A stretch of DNA of 64,000 nucleotides from Bdellovibrio sp. UBA4095 (GTDB taxonomy: Bacteria > Bdellovibrionota > Bdellovibrionia > Bdellovibrionales > Bdellovibrionaceae). The notes beneath the pieces are model-generated. The model was not told the DNA's origin and searched no databases. It was given only the letters and a program-made list of their open reading frames with translations. The stretch lies in NCBI GenBank assembly GCA_002381805.1, contig DFXZ01000012.1, forward strand, positions 124,001 through 188,000. Direction: 5' to 3'. The position numbers and the translations under genes were made by a program. Below are positions 44,637 to 54,849 of this stretch, piece after piece. Each line of letters opens with the position of its first letter. The stretch's first letter is position 1.

Positions 44637-45779
44637 ATGGAATCATGGAGCCAAGTCCGCATATTTCACTCCGGCGACGACTATTATGCGAGCATGATAG
44701 AGGATATTCGACGGGCTCAGCGCAGTATCACGATAGAAAGCTATATCTTTTCCATAGATCCGCTGACTGAAACAATTTTAGGCGAACTCGCGAATGCTCG
44801 AAGTCGAGGATGCACAGTGAAGCTGGTTGTGGATGGATTCGGCTCTTATTCGTGGATTCCTGAACTCGACGAAATCTGCTCGAAAAGTGGCATCGACTTT
44901 CAAGTCTTTCATCCCTTGCCTTATCCTTTTTTTCGCTACCCTCGCTACGTAAGTCGCCATTCAATTCGTCAGTCGTGGATGATTCGGCGAATGAACCGAA
45001 GGACCCATCGCAAAGTTGCGATCTTTGACGAAAAACGTGCGTACCTGGGCAGCCTCAACTTTACCGCAGACCACTGCGCCAGCATCAAGGGTGAAAAAGC
45101 CTGGCGAGACACGGGAGTCTGGGTAGAGGGTCCACCCGTTCAAAGATTGGCGATCTCCTTCCAAATTACTTACTTGCGAACCTTTATGAAAGGCCTTCTT
45201 TCCTGGCTGAACCGCTGGAGAAGAGTTCAAGATCCTTACATGTCAGTTTTGCGCCTTAACACGACCAAACGAATGCGGCAAAATCTCTACAAAGATCTTC
45301 TACTCTCTATTCATCGTGCTCAGACTCGCATCTACATCACGACCGCTTATTTTCTGCCAAAAAGATCTCTACTTCGTGCCATCTTAAGAGCCACTCGACG
45401 GGGCGTCGACGTAAAAGTTCTGATTCCCGGCAAATCTGACGTTCCTATGGTCAAGTGGGCGGCATTCTATATGGTGCGTTTCCTTTTACAGCGGCAACTT
45501 CCAATCTATGAGTACCAGAAAAGCATCCTGCACGCCAAAACCATGATCATCGATAACCGAGTTCATATTGGCTCGTTCAATCTGAATCATCGGAGTTTAT
45601 TGCATGACCTCGAGGTCGAAGTCATTCTTCAAGACCCGGAAAGCTTGAACTCGATGCTGAAACAGTGGGAAATTGACATCCAAAACTCTCGACTCGTCAC
45701 GGAGAACGACTTCAAAGCTCCTTCCTGGTTAGCCCGTATCATCTACTGGGTCGCATTCAGACTGCGTTATATGCTTTAG
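44637..45779 (+). CDS. Phospholipase D-like / cardiolipin synthase
   Basis: A 380-residue protein with two HKD active-site motifs: HRKVAIFDEKRAYLGSLNF (about residue 130) and HAKTMIIDNRVHIGSFNLN (about 303), both with following Gly-Ser. This is the arrangement of cardiolipin synthase and related phosphatidyltransferases acting at the inner membrane. The N-terminal hydrophobic helices of classical ClsA are absent, as in ClsB. The start ATG 44637 is used; a TTG at 44622 in frame is also possible. Confidence 0.87.
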   Translation: MESWSQVRIFHSGDDYYASMIEDIRRAQRSITIESYIFSIDPLTETILGELANARSRGCTVKLVVDGFGSYSWIPELDEICSKSGIDFQVFHPLPYPFFRYPRYVSRHSIRQSWMIRRMNRRTHRKVAIFDEKRAYLGSLNFTADHCASIKGEKAWRDTGVWVEGPPVQRLAISFQITYLRTFMKGLLSWLNRWRRVQDPYMSVLRLNTTKRMRQNLYKDLLLSIHRAQTRIYITTAYFLPKRSLLRAILRATRRGVDVKVLIPGKSDVPMVKWAAFYMVRFLLQRQLPIYEYQKSILHAKTMIIDNRVHIGSFNLNHRSLLHDLEVEVILQDPESLNSMLKQWEIDIQNSRLVTENDFKAPSWLARIIYWVAFRLRYML

Positions 45780-45823
45780 TTTTTTACTTTGACCTCGGTG
45801 CAGGATTTTACCATCCTTAAAGA

Positions 45824-46426
45824 ATGAGTTCATACATCAAAGTTGCAATCACGGGCGGCCCTTCAGGCGGAAAGACGACACTTATCGAGGCTCTTAAAAA
45901 AGAGTTCGGTTCAAAATGCGCGATAGTACCTGAAGCAGCCAGCATACTTTATAAAGGTGGCTTCCCTCGTTTTAAGGACCCCCATGCTAAAATACGCACA
46001 CAAAAAGCGATCTTTCATACTTTGCATGAGCTCGAAGATCTGATTACTCACATGCACAACAATAGTTTAGTTGTCTGTGATCGTGGCTCCCTTGACAGCC
46101 TTGCTTATTGGCCACACAACTCCGCCGATTTCTTCGAGACGATGAAGGTCACACGACAGGAAGAACTGGCTCGCTACCATTGGGTCATCCACTTGGACAC
46201 GGCCTCTTCCGATTTCTATGATACCAGCAACCCAATTCGTACCGAGACTTTTCAAGAAGCCCTCGAACTGAACGAACGCATTAAGACCGCATGGGAAGGT
46301 CATCCGAGAAGACTGATTATCACCCAGAACAATGATTTTATGTCAAAAATGACAACCTCTATGTCTGTTATTCGAGCGATCTTGGCGCATAAAAGCGCTG
46401 ACGAAATCAAGAAGGAGATTTTATGA
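45824..46426 (+). CDS. P-loop ATPase, NadR/AAA_28-like
   Basis: A 200-residue protein. P-loop ITGGPSGGKTT at residues 9-19, VPEAASILYKGGFPR, LVVCDRGSLDSLAYW with the Walker B-like aspartate, and HLDTASSDFY later. This is the pattern of a small nucleotide kinase-like ATPase related to NadR and the AAA_28 family. Substrate unknown. The next gene starts in the overlapping ATGA of its stop, so the two are translationally coupled. Confidence 0.78.
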   Translation: MSSYIKVAITGGPSGGKTTLIEALKKEFGSKCAIVPEAASILYKGGFPRFKDPHAKIRTQKAIFHTLHELEDLITHMHNNSLVVCDRGSLDSLAYWPHNSADFFETMKVTRQEELARYHWVIHLDTASSDFYDTSNPIRTETFQEALELNERIKTAWEGHPRRLIITQNNDFMSKMTTSMSVIRAILAHKSADEIKKEIL

Positions 46427-48201
46427 TCCGTGGACTGGTGACTCTACTTTCGATTCTCTTTTCTTTATCCCCAGCATTTGCACAAAAAAGCAGAGTCAAA
46501 CCTCTCTACTTTCAAGCAGACAAAAACAACCTCCAGGTGCTTCCTCAGCGCTTCGAATACAGCTTGCTCGACGACGATCGCCTAAAAGTTGGAGATATCA
46601 TTATAGATGCCAGTCAGGTTACTTTTGAACTCGCTCCCTCGACGGAGAAAAAAGGCACCTACGACCTTCGTTTCTCTTGGCCAGCGGGTTTATTACAAGA
46701 AGGAGAGCTCGCTGTAAAAAACAACTCTGGAAAAGCGATCTTCAATGCCACAATCAATCCTAAGAACATTGATCTTGCCAAAGGAACCTCCGAAGACGGT
46801 GAAGATCTCTTGCGTTCCGATATGGCAAGCTTCACAGCCAAGAACCTCCCGGCCACTCTTATTGATGACATGAAGTATTTTCCCTTTATGACTTTTTGTA
46901 TATTTCGAGAAGCCGAGGGGACAAGATTCTATCTTTGCTCAAAAGAACTTTTCTTAAGCTCTCAAGACGGTCAAATGCAGATTAAGTCACGCACTTCAAA
47001 TCAGAAGTCCGCTCAGATTGAAATCAATGGCAAAGTCGTTGGGAGCCAAGGAATTATCTACCTTAATGATCGCAGCGAAGAAGTCGTCTTTAAAGCACGG
47101 TCAAAATCAGGTGCTTTTATCGAAATCGAGACTCGGCGAAAAGACGTTGATTTTAAAGACGCCGTTCTTTCCAACGACGGAGAAAAAATCATTTTAACTG
47201 CGTCAGGTGCAGAGCCCGTGAACGAAGACAAGGTAAAGAAAATTTCCGCCAAAGAGTGGCAGATTGAGTTGCCGAAATCGCGACCTTTGCTTTACCTCAA
47301 AGGCGAAGGCGACATTCCCATGCGCCAGGAATTCTACATTCGCGGGCAGCTGCCACGACTGAAAGACCGCCCCTATGTGTCAGCAAAAGCCCCTGAACAA
47401 ACCTATTCCTCAACCGTAATTATCAACGGCATTGCTCCAGATGAAGTCAGAGTCAGCGTTCCGACTGAAGATACTAAATCGCGAATCGAAAACACCAAAA
47501 AAAATCAATATCTGTGGACACTGACGAACATCCCATCAGGAGTTCTTCACCGCCGATATTTGAACGTAGCCTCGGAAGGCAAAAATTTTGTTGCTGGATA
47601 TGATATTTTTCGAGGTCATCCATTCGCGCTGAATGTGGGCCTGCAATATCAAAATCCATCTGGGATAGCTTTCGGTACTGTTGAGTTTCAATGGTGGATA
47701 GAAAACTTCTTACTCTTGAACTCCCCTGTCACTCGGTTTAACTGGGGAGTTGCTGTCGAAAGAAGGCAACATCTTACCGAAAAAGATGATGTGGCCGCAG
47801 TTGACTTCACCACTTTTGAACTCTTGTGGAGAGCAAAACCAGGGTTTCACCTTGTCGATTCGACATGGGGACTTATCGTGCCGATGCAAATGATAGAGGG
47901 CGAAGGCGCCACTGCAATGACTTATGGACTCGGAGCTTTCCTAAATCAAGAAGCCAATAACCCGTGGCTGCAGTATGCAATGGATTGGTACGAGTGGAAA
48001 CTCCACTATTTCGCAGGATCTTCTGGCAGTGACTTTAAAGTAAAGTCTGCTTATGCATTGAAGGCTCTGGCTTATAAAAAATGGTCCGAGGAATGGTTTT
48101 TCCGTTATGGATTAGACCTGAGCCAATACAAGTTCGACCCCACTGCCGGCAAAGAAGATCTGCAAATTGGAATCAATGCAGGCGTATATTTCAAGTTTTA
48201 G
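46423..48201 (+). CDS. Exported protein with N-terminal beta domains and C-terminal barrel-like region
   Basis: A 592-residue protein with signal peptide ending near SPAFAQ. The first 350 residues form beta-rich units such as GTYDLRFSWPAG and IINGIAPDEVRVSVP. From about residue 400 it changes to amphipathic aromatic strands (LNVGLQYQNPSG, FLLLNSPVTRFNWGVAVER) and ends in NAGVYFKF, an outer-membrane barrel-type terminus. It could be a barrel with a periplasmic or surface N-terminal domain. It overlaps the ATPase gene by 4 bp. Family unknown. Confidence 0.65.
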   Translation: MIRGLVTLLSILFSLSPAFAQKSRVKPLYFQADKNNLQVLPQRFEYSLLDDDRLKVGDIIIDASQVTFELAPSTEKKGTYDLRFSWPAGLLQEGELAVKNNSGKAIFNATINPKNIDLAKGTSEDGEDLLRSDMASFTAKNLPATLIDDMKYFPFMTFCIFREAEGTRFYLCSKELFLSSQDGQMQIKSRTSNQKSAQIEINGKVVGSQGIIYLNDRSEEVVFKARSKSGAFIEIETRRKDVDFKDAVLSNDGEKIILTASGAEPVNEDKVKKISAKEWQIELPKSRPLLYLKGEGDIPMRQEFYIRGQLPRLKDRPYVSAKAPEQTYSSTVIINGIAPDEVRVSVPTEDTKSRIENTKKNQYLWTLTNIPSGVLHRRYLNVASEGKNFVAGYDIFRGHPFALNVGLQYQNPSGIAFGTVEFQWWIENFLLLNSPVTRFNWGVAVERRQHLTEKDDVAAVDFTTFELLWRAKPGFHLVDSTWGLIVPMQMIEGEGATAMTYGLGAFLNQEANNPWLQYAMDWYEWKLHYFAGSSGSDFKVKSAYALKALAYKKWSEEWFFRYGLDLSQYKFDPTAGKEDLQIGINAGVYFKF

Positions 48202-48218
48202 AAAATACTTAAGGATAT

Positions 48219-50153
48219 TTAGCTGCGACGACGGAACAATCCAGTAACCATATCCTTCAGGTCCATATTAAAGACGTCTTGCTTTTTATTTTGGGCCATA
48301 AGTACGGAAATCTCTCGACGAGCCGGAATAAAAGATGGGTCCAACGCAATACACTTTTCGAAAGACTTGCGCGCAGTCAAAACATCACCCTTAGCTCTGA
48401 GCAACATTCCCTGGACGAAGGGAAAAAGGGCGTCGTAGCGCTCTTCTGGCGGAACTTGAACCAGCTCTAGCTCTACTTCTTTAATCACAGCCATTTTTGC
48501 GGCAGGGTCAATGGCACCCAATTTGGCCCAGGAACTATAAAGGTGAAGCTGCTGAATTTCGGGATTGAGTTTAGAAACCTCAGCTAGAAACTCCAAGGCT
48601 TTGGCAAACTGATTGTACTGCAGCGCTTTCTTTACATCTTCCATCATAGTAGCAGCTTTCAAGCGGCCCTCCGCTTCGGAACGCTGGCTTTCCTGACGAA
48701 GTGATTCGATTTTTGTAGAGTCTTTAGAAACAGAAATCGCCGTCTCTACAGCCTTCTTGATGTTACACCAAAGAGTGTAGCCTTCAGAATGGATATCCTG
48801 AGGTTGTGAGCCAATCAAACTCATAAACTCACCGTGAGCGTCTTCCATAGAGTTCGCACCCATAGCGCCGGATTCTAGGTAACCCACAATTTCAAAGTCT
48901 TTCTTACCATGAAGCTCTGCCCAGATCTTCTTAAGGACTTTCAGCTGCTCCTGAGGGTTCGCGAAAGACGAACGTTGAGCAAAAACAATCAAACCCTTCG
49001 TTAATAAAAAGTGAATCGCTTTGTAGACTGCTACCTCGCTATAACCTTTAACGTCAAGAAGCTGAGTTAGGGTCATCTGATTGCCTAAACGGACAGGCAA
49101 AACTTCCAGAGATTTCACCAAAGACATCTGCAGGGCTGGGTGATCGTCTCTGTAGTTAGGCCCTTTGACGATCACATTTCCTGACCACATGACGTAGAAG
49201 GACTTCAACCAACTGACTGAAATCTTGGATGCAATCCAGTCGTGCAGATAGTACGACAACGTGTCTGAATCAATACTCGGATTGCTCATCTCAACTTCCG
49301 CTGTCGCAAAATTGACGCGGATTTTCTGATCAACAATCGTTCGCACCAGACGAATGTTCATTTGCTCCATTAAGATCACGTCGAAGGCGTGAGGACTTAG
49401 CTGGTTGCTCTGAATAAGATAGCTACCAATGCGGCGATTATTCTTGTCACGCAAAGCCGTTTGCACATCTTTGGGAATGGCATAGCCACTCTGAATAAGC
49501 ATCTCTCCCAAGAATGTCGTCTTATCATCGACGTCGACGCCCACAATATTTCCATTGCAAAAAGAAATGCCAGATACAGATCCGTCGGAATTATAAATAT
49601 TCAAATATCCACTGCTCTTGGTTTCGGCCAATAGCGAGTAAAGGAAAGGCAAATCGAAACCACTGACTTCTTCGATGGACTCGATAGTTTTTCTTTTCTG
49701 CCGATTTGTAACAGTTGGATTGGCAAACATTTGATAAAGAACTTTGCGTGCGCTGGATTCTTCTTTTTTGGGCACAGTCTTTTTCTGTACCAGCTTAAGA
49801 ACGCTCTCCATCTCGAAAGGTTTCTTTAGGAAAGCAATTGCTTGCGCCCCTTGTGTCGCCTCTTGAACAAATTGCTTGTCGGTATAAACACCGCTCATCA
49901 AAATAACTTGGAATTTTTGGCTAGGGAAAGCGGCGCGAGCTTGCTTTACCCAATCCAAGCCGGTCATTTGCGGTAACAGGCAGTCGGAAAATACAAATTC
50001 TATTCCTTCGTTCTTCGAGAGAATTTCATTCGCATCGTCAGGACGACCTGCTAAAAAGACTTCATGCCCGGCACGACCTAAAATCTCTTTTAGGGCGCTC
50101 CCAACGGTTTCGTCGTCTTCAAGAATAAGTATTCTGGATTTTCCGCTTTCCAC
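48219..50153 (-). CDS. Response regulator with DUF4388-like and TPR-like regions
   Basis: A 644-residue protein. N-terminal receiver domain ILILEDDETVGS, with phospho-acceptor Asp57 (FSDCLLP), ILMSGVY and a conserved Lys in FLKKPFE. A middle DUF4388/PATAN-like region (ETKSSGYLNIYNSDGSVSG, FCNGNIVGVDVDDK) follows, and from about 470 a helical TPR-like C-terminal region. Such proteins are signal outputs in delta-proteobacteria-like species and often act with SpoIIE-type phosphatases. Transcribed leftward, 0.1 kb from the STAS-phosphatase operon, in the signalling block. Confidence 0.8.
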   Translation of the reverse strand: MESGKSRILILEDDETVGSALKEILGRAGHEVFLAGRPDDANEILSKNEGIEFVFSDCLLPQMTGLDWVKQARAAFPSQKFQVILMSGVYTDKQFVQEATQGAQAIAFLKKPFEMESVLKLVQKKTVPKKEESSARKVLYQMFANPTVTNRQKRKTIESIEEVSGFDLPFLYSLLAETKSSGYLNIYNSDGSVSGISFCNGNIVGVDVDDKTTFLGEMLIQSGYAIPKDVQTALRDKNNRRIGSYLIQSNQLSPHAFDVILMEQMNIRLVRTIVDQKIRVNFATAEVEMSNPSIDSDTLSYYLHDWIASKISVSWLKSFYVMWSGNVIVKGPNYRDDHPALQMSLVKSLEVLPVRLGNQMTLTQLLDVKGYSEVAVYKAIHFLLTKGLIVFAQRSSFANPQEQLKVLKKIWAELHGKKDFEIVGYLESGAMGANSMEDAHGEFMSLIGSQPQDIHSEGYTLWCNIKKAVETAISVSKDSTKIESLRQESQRSEAEGRLKAATMMEDVKKALQYNQFAKALEFLAEVSKLNPEIQQLHLYSSWAKLGAIDPAAKMAVIKEVELELVQVPPEERYDALFPFVQGMLLRAKGDVLTARKSFEKCIALDPSFIPARREISVLMAQNKKQDVFNMDLKDMVTGLFRRRS

Positions 50154-50189
50154 ATTTTCCTTTCGGCAATCCTCTCTGTTCTATTAAGA

Positions 50190-50233
50190 CCAAAAAAGAA
50201 AAAGGCAGGTCTCTAGTCGAGAACCCGCCTTCA
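50190..50233 (-). terminator. Terminator of the phosphatase-STAS operon
   Basis: On the minus strand GGCGGGTTCTC pairs imperfectly with GAGACCTGCC and is followed by TTTTTCTTTTTTG. It lies just after the STAS gene stop and before the response-regulator gene, so it separates the two leftward transcripts. Confidence 0.75.
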
Positions 50234-50255
50234 AACTAGACCAAAGTCAATGGTC

Positions 50256-50726
50256 TTACTTCTTGATGAATTTGAAATACTTCGATTCGATGACGTCCAT
50301 CTCCATTTCATTTCCTTCTTCATCCTTAACATTCTCTGGAGGTGTTACCGAGCTTTCAGAGAACTCCGCTCCATAACGAAACAGGACATTCTTTTCGGAC
50401 CCAGAGTCATCGTTATAGTAAGGCACATAGAATGACTCGACCTTACCTGATGCCGGAAGAAAACCATCAACCATATTGATTTGATCAACGATCACTTTTG
50501 GGCATTTGTTAAAAACAATTTGGGCTCCGCCCGCAGTGGACATCCATTTGATCCATTCGCGAATTCCACAGGAGTTAATACTTTTCACACCAGCCAACTC
50601 AACTTGAATTTTCGAATTGCCTGACAAATCAAACTGCGCGAAGTCCACATCTTCATCAATGGTACCGTTCATTTCCACAGTCAGTTTTTCGGCATCCTTG
50701 TTCAGCTTTACGTCCAATTTTCCCAT
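50256..50726 (-). CDS. STAS-like anti-sigma-factor-antagonist protein
   Basis: A 156-residue protein starting MGKLDVKL (50726, with GAGGAG upstream). The first 100 residues resemble the SpoIIAA/STAS fold: LTVEMNGTIDEDVDFAQ, VELAGVKSINSCGIREWIKWM. In SpoIIAA the acceptor serine lies in DSSG; here the corresponding positions are NSCG with Cys53 in place of the phospho-serine and Ser52 before it. The last 50 residues are acidic, ending MEMDVIESKYFKFIKK. It follows the SpoIIE-like phosphatase with 29 bp between and is likely its partner. Confidence 0.65.
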   Translation of the reverse strand: MGKLDVKLNKDAEKLTVEMNGTIDEDVDFAQFDLSGNSKIQVELAGVKSINSCGIREWIKWMSTAGGAQIVFNKCPKVIVDQINMVDGFLPASGKVESFYVPYYNDDSGSEKNVLFRYGAEFSESSVTPPENVKDEEGNEMEMDVIESKYFKFIKK

Positions 50727-50755
50727 TACTCTCTCCTCAATGAAACAACTCAATT

Positions 50756-52594
50756 TTAGAGAACGGCTTCGCGTTTTACCATAAAAAATGTAACATCATC
50801 GACTAAGGCCGCCCCAGAACGATGCGCCTGGAAACTCACAACGAAACGCTCTACAGAATCGCTTACCGAAGGATAATCCTTATTGGCCGCGACCAGAGCT
50901 TTAACAAACTCACGTTCACCCCAAGCCTCATTTGCTGGGTTTTGTATATCGGGTATACCATCTGTATAGAAGAATACAGCATCACCCATCTCGACTTGCA
51001 CTGTCGTCTGCTCATAGAGGGAATCTCGAGCTTGTCCCAGCCTGGGATTGTTCACATCATTTAATGGAATCAGATCTTTCTTTTTCAAAGGTCCCTCACC
51101 TTTTCTTATTAGGTAAGGCGCTTCATGTGAGGCGTTGCAATAGACCAATTCGCCAGTGTCCAAATCGAAGGATGCTAGGAAAAAAGTCATCATGATACGA
51201 CCTTTTGAAACATCGTAGATCGAGCGGTTCAAAAGCTCTAGGGCTTTAGCGGGAGAAATATTCAGTCGTTCAATAATTGTCGAAGCTGATTTCGCCGCGC
51301 TAGTAATGAGAGCAGCAGGAGCACCATGCCCTGTCGCATCCCCAATCCAGAGAAAAATCTTCTGACCGATTTGACAATAATGCCACCAATCACCACCACA
51401 TTCACTGGCAGGCTCATAGAAACCAGCAATCGAGAGAGGACCTATTTGCGCGCGAGTTTCGGGAAAAAGAGTTTCTTGAACGGTTTTGGCTGTCTGAAGT
51501 TCAGATTCCATTCGAGCTTTTTCGGCAGTCTGATCTAACAAACGCGCAACCTCGGCCGCCATGGTATTGAAGTTCTCTGCCAAACTACCTACTTCATCCG
51601 TAGAGTTCACAGGTACACGAATGTTAAAGTCCCCTTCAGATACTTTCTTCGTTGCCGCAAATAAATCGGTCAGAGCACCCGTCAGTCCTTTGGATGCAAA
51701 CAAACTTAAAATCACAGTTACGGCAATAAGGATTCCAAAGAAGATCAGCGATTTTCTAATCAGAATCTGCATCGCACCCAATGCTTTTTCCTTTTGTACG
51801 GTGGTCACTACCGTCAAATCACCAAAGCCTGCCTTCGAATAAGAGACTAGTAGCTCGGTGCCGTTTGCGGCTCGCGCCGTCTCCGCTCCCTGTGCGACTT
51901 GCTGAGCGTTTCCGCGAGTCAAAAAGGCCGGAGTCACCGCATTCTGTAACTTATGTCCCGGCATTCCATCAGGACCAAACAGAACTGTTCCATCTTGTGC
52001 AATCAAGTACATCTTCTGTGAAACACCCGCTTTGAACATTTCAGAAACTTCACTCATCTTAGCAATCACTAAAAAGACCGTGCTTCGTGTGTTTGCTTCA
52101 TCTGTGACTCTTTCAAATATAAACACTCGATCATCACTGAAAGGAACTTTGACCAGACGACGGAGGGCTTCGACTTCTGTGAAGTAATTAGTCATCTGAC
52201 GTTGGATACTGCCCAAAACTTGCGCCGTTTGATTTGGAATCTTCTCAAGCAGTGCTACCTGCCGATAGATTCCATTTTCCGGTTTAAACACCACCACGGC
52301 TTCGAGCATAAATTCATTTTGAAAAATGGATTCCGATACTGAGGAAAATCGGCCCTGATTCAGATATTCTTGAAAGATGGGCTTCGTCGTTCCGAGGACA
52401 CCATTCAGCTGTGTCTTAATTTGAGTCGCCATCGTTCCTGACATGCTGCTGGAAGAATCAAAGACGTAAGCAATCTTGTCTTCTTCAAAAATATTTAATG
52501 CGAGCACCAGATATGCCGTTAATGTAATAAGTGGCAAGGATGTGAGCAGCAACAGAAACTTATATCTTATTGATAATCCACGTTTTTTCACCAC
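50756..52594 (-). CDS. Membrane SpoIIE/RsbU-type PP2C phosphatase with HAMP domain
   Basis: A 612-residue protein. N-terminal membrane segment (FLLLLTSLPLITLTAYLVL), an extracytoplasmic sensor of about 240 residues, a second membrane segment (SLIFFGILIAVTVILSLF) near 290, a HAMP-like unit (LFAATKKVSEGDFNIRVP), a coiled-coil linker, then a SpoIIE phosphatase domain: SECGGDWWHY, IGDATGHGAPAAL (metal aspartate), FYTDGIPD and LVDDVTFFM. It should dephosphorylate a STAS protein; the partner is probably the next gene. It diverges from the FecR-like gene. Confidence 0.88.
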   Translation of the reverse strand: MVKKRGLSIRYKFLLLLTSLPLITLTAYLVLALNIFEEDKIAYVFDSSSSMSGTMATQIKTQLNGVLGTTKPIFQEYLNQGRFSSVSESIFQNEFMLEAVVVFKPENGIYRQVALLEKIPNQTAQVLGSIQRQMTNYFTEVEALRRLVKVPFSDDRVFIFERVTDEANTRSTVFLVIAKMSEVSEMFKAGVSQKMYLIAQDGTVLFGPDGMPGHKLQNAVTPAFLTRGNAQQVAQGAETARAANGTELLVSYSKAGFGDLTVVTTVQKEKALGAMQILIRKSLIFFGILIAVTVILSLFASKGLTGALTDLFAATKKVSEGDFNIRVPVNSTDEVGSLAENFNTMAAEVARLLDQTAEKARMESELQTAKTVQETLFPETRAQIGPLSIAGFYEPASECGGDWWHYCQIGQKIFLWIGDATGHGAPAALITSAAKSASTIIERLNISPAKALELLNRSIYDVSKGRIMMTFFLASFDLDTGELVYCNASHEAPYLIRKGEGPLKKKDLIPLNDVNNPRLGQARDSLYEQTTVQVEMGDAVFFYTDGIPDIQNPANEAWGEREFVKALVAANKDYPSVSDSVERFVVSFQAHRSGAALVDDVTFFMVKREAVL

Positions 52595-52704
52595 TTCAGT
52601 ATGCCTATGCCCCTTCAGGGTGAAAAGAAATTCTCACATAACTTAGCCTAAGGTCCGTAAATCATTCGGAAATTTCAACCGATACATCATCCAGTAGGAG
52701 TCGT

Positions 52705-54849
52705 ATGTCCGGTTTTGGAAAAACTGAAAAATCTATTCTCTCAGTTGCCTTGTTGATACTCGTGGCATTCTCTTACTTTTTGTACGACGACTCTCTGTTA
52801 TTCCCTAAAGATCAGAACCATCAACTGGAGCTTATAGGCGCAGTCGCCGTTTCACAAAACGATGTTCGTCGAAAAAATCTCGACACATTCAGTTGGGTGC
52901 CTGCAGCTAAGAAAGATAAAGTCTATCAGAATGACTCTATATATACGGGTGATCGATCCGAAGCTTCGGTGCAATTACAAGACGGCACACAAATCAAAAT
53001 TCAACCAAACTCACTTATCACTTTGAATTTGAAAAATGGTCAGATGAATTTGGATCTTCGATACGGAAATTTGGTTGGTACACTTGCCCAAGGCTCTACT
53101 CTGACGGTCAAATCAGGTGCCGATGAGTTTAAGTTAGAGAACTCCGAAAAAGGAGGCTCTGATATCCAGTTCAATAAGTCACATAGTGGCACGGTCGATT
53201 TGAAGCTTCTTTCTGGAGGCGTCAAGTACATCAACAAGAACAAGGTCCAAGATCTACCTAAGAACGCCCCGGTCGCCGTAAAATCTGGAGACCTCAAACA
53301 ACTCAAGGCTCCGGAACTGATTCTTGTGACTGAAGACAACACGACGTGGGTTCGCGCGACACCACAAGACCCCCTCCCATTTGAGTGGGAAGGCAAAGGG
53401 AATATAGGTCGCTATCAAATAGAAATCTCCCCTACTGAGGACTTTAAAAGCCTCTCTGTTAAAAAATCCACCTCAGATCAGAATCTGCAAATGGTAGAAC
53501 CTTTGGAGCCAGGTAACTATTATTGGCGCGTTAAGGCTTCTGATCTGAATGGGCGAATTGCGGCAACAACTCCCTTCCGTAAGTTCACGCTCTCGAATAT
53601 TTCTGCTCCGCAAATCACTTATCCACAACAAGCATCCGAAGTGAAACTCGAAGTTCTTGCCAAACCTCAAGACACCCTAACTTCTGAAACAGAGGTTCAA
53701 TGGCAAGGTCCTGCTGACTTTAAAAAATTCACCTGGCAGATTTCTCAGGATCCAGAGTTTACATCAATCCTCAGAGAAGCTGCGACCCAGCAACTTTCGG
53801 CGCGCACTCCGAAATTGCCTTCTGGTCAATATTGGGTTCGAGTTCGTGGAGAAACCGAAAAGAATGTTCAGTCACCTTGGTCTGAGCCGGTGAACTTCCA
53901 ACTAAGTCTCGTCGCTCAAACTGGTCCAGAACGACCCATCCTTATCACTAAGGAAATTGAATTCCGCCCACCAATAGCGGACCGTTTACCAGCATCTCCT
54001 GAAGCACCTCAGTTAGCCTGGAAGCCAGTCCTTAAAACTAAAAACTATCATGTCCAAATTTCAAAGGATAAGAGCTTTGAAACTTTCGAGCGTATAGACG
54101 CAACAGCCTCGCAAATAGAATGGTCCAAATTCAAGCCAGGCAAGCATTTCTACCGCGTATTCGCGCGAGGCCACAATGGAATTTTAAGTGCGCCCAGCGA
54201 AGTTGGCTCTATTGATGTTACTTTAAATGATCCCGTGCTGAATCCTCTACCGAAACTAAACGTCATTGATACGCAAGCGGGGCCTCGCGAAACAAATATC
54301 AGCTGGAGTGAGATCCCATTCGCCAAGTCGTATCTTGTTCAGTTTGACAAATCGAAAGACTTTTCAGCCCCACGCCAGCTTCAATACAATACGGCCAGTG
54401 GAAAACTACTCTTGCCTGAACCTGGTCAATACCATGTTCGCGTTCAAGCGATTGACGAAACGAATGAACCCTTGACCGGCTTTTCGAATATTCAAGAAGT
54501 TCTATATAAACATCGTGCACCACTGAGCGCTCCCCCACTTTTGGAGCCCTTCAATCAAGCCTCGATTTTTTTGCAGACACAAATGGAACCTTTCATTTGG
54601 TTAGAATGGAAAAAGGTAGAAGGCGCCACGGTTTATCAGCTGGAAGTTTCTGATAAACCAGACTTCTCTCGAACATTGATTAAGAAATCGATCAGCTCAA
54701 ATCGCTATCTCATCAAAGAACGTGTTCCCCTCGGTAAAATCTACTGGCGGGTTCGCGCGGAAGCGAAAGAAACGGCAGAATCCTCTGAATGGACCGAAAA
54801 GCGAGAGTTCACTATTTATCATCAGAAGAATGAGACCTTTATAAAATGA
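52705..54849 (+). CDS. FecR-domain protein with fibronectin-III-like repeats
   Basis: A 714-residue protein with an N-terminal uncleaved membrane segment (SILSVALLILVAFSYFLY). Residues 60-150 form a FecR-like domain: YTGDRSEASVQLQDGTQIKIQPNSLI. After that several fibronectin-like units of about 90 residues follow, recognisable by ...YYWRVKASD, YWVRVRGE, FYRVFARG, YHVRVQAID and IYWRVRAEA. Probably a periplasmic or surface sensor. It overlaps the kinase gene by ATGA and diverges from the phosphatase, linking it to the signalling block. Confidence 0.82.
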   Translation: MSGFGKTEKSILSVALLILVAFSYFLYDDSLLFPKDQNHQLELIGAVAVSQNDVRRKNLDTFSWVPAAKKDKVYQNDSIYTGDRSEASVQLQDGTQIKIQPNSLITLNLKNGQMNLDLRYGNLVGTLAQGSTLTVKSGADEFKLENSEKGGSDIQFNKSHSGTVDLKLLSGGVKYINKNKVQDLPKNAPVAVKSGDLKQLKAPELILVTEDNTTWVRATPQDPLPFEWEGKGNIGRYQIEISPTEDFKSLSVKKSTSDQNLQMVEPLEPGNYYWRVKASDLNGRIAATTPFRKFTLSNISAPQITYPQQASEVKLEVLAKPQDTLTSETEVQWQGPADFKKFTWQISQDPEFTSILREAATQQLSARTPKLPSGQYWVRVRGETEKNVQSPWSEPVNFQLSLVAQTGPERPILITKEIEFRPPIADRLPASPEAPQLAWKPVLKTKNYHVQISKDKSFETFERIDATASQIEWSKFKPGKHFYRVFARGHNGILSAPSEVGSIDVTLNDPVLNPLPKLNVIDTQAGPRETNISWSEIPFAKSYLVQFDKSKDFSAPRQLQYNTASGKLLLPEPGQYHVRVQAIDETNEPLTGFSNIQEVLYKHRAPLSAPPLLEPFNQASIFLQTQMEPFIWLEWKKVEGATVYQLEVSDKPDFSRTLIKKSISSNRYLIKERVPLGKIYWRVRAEAKETAESSEWTEKREFTIYHQKNETFIK

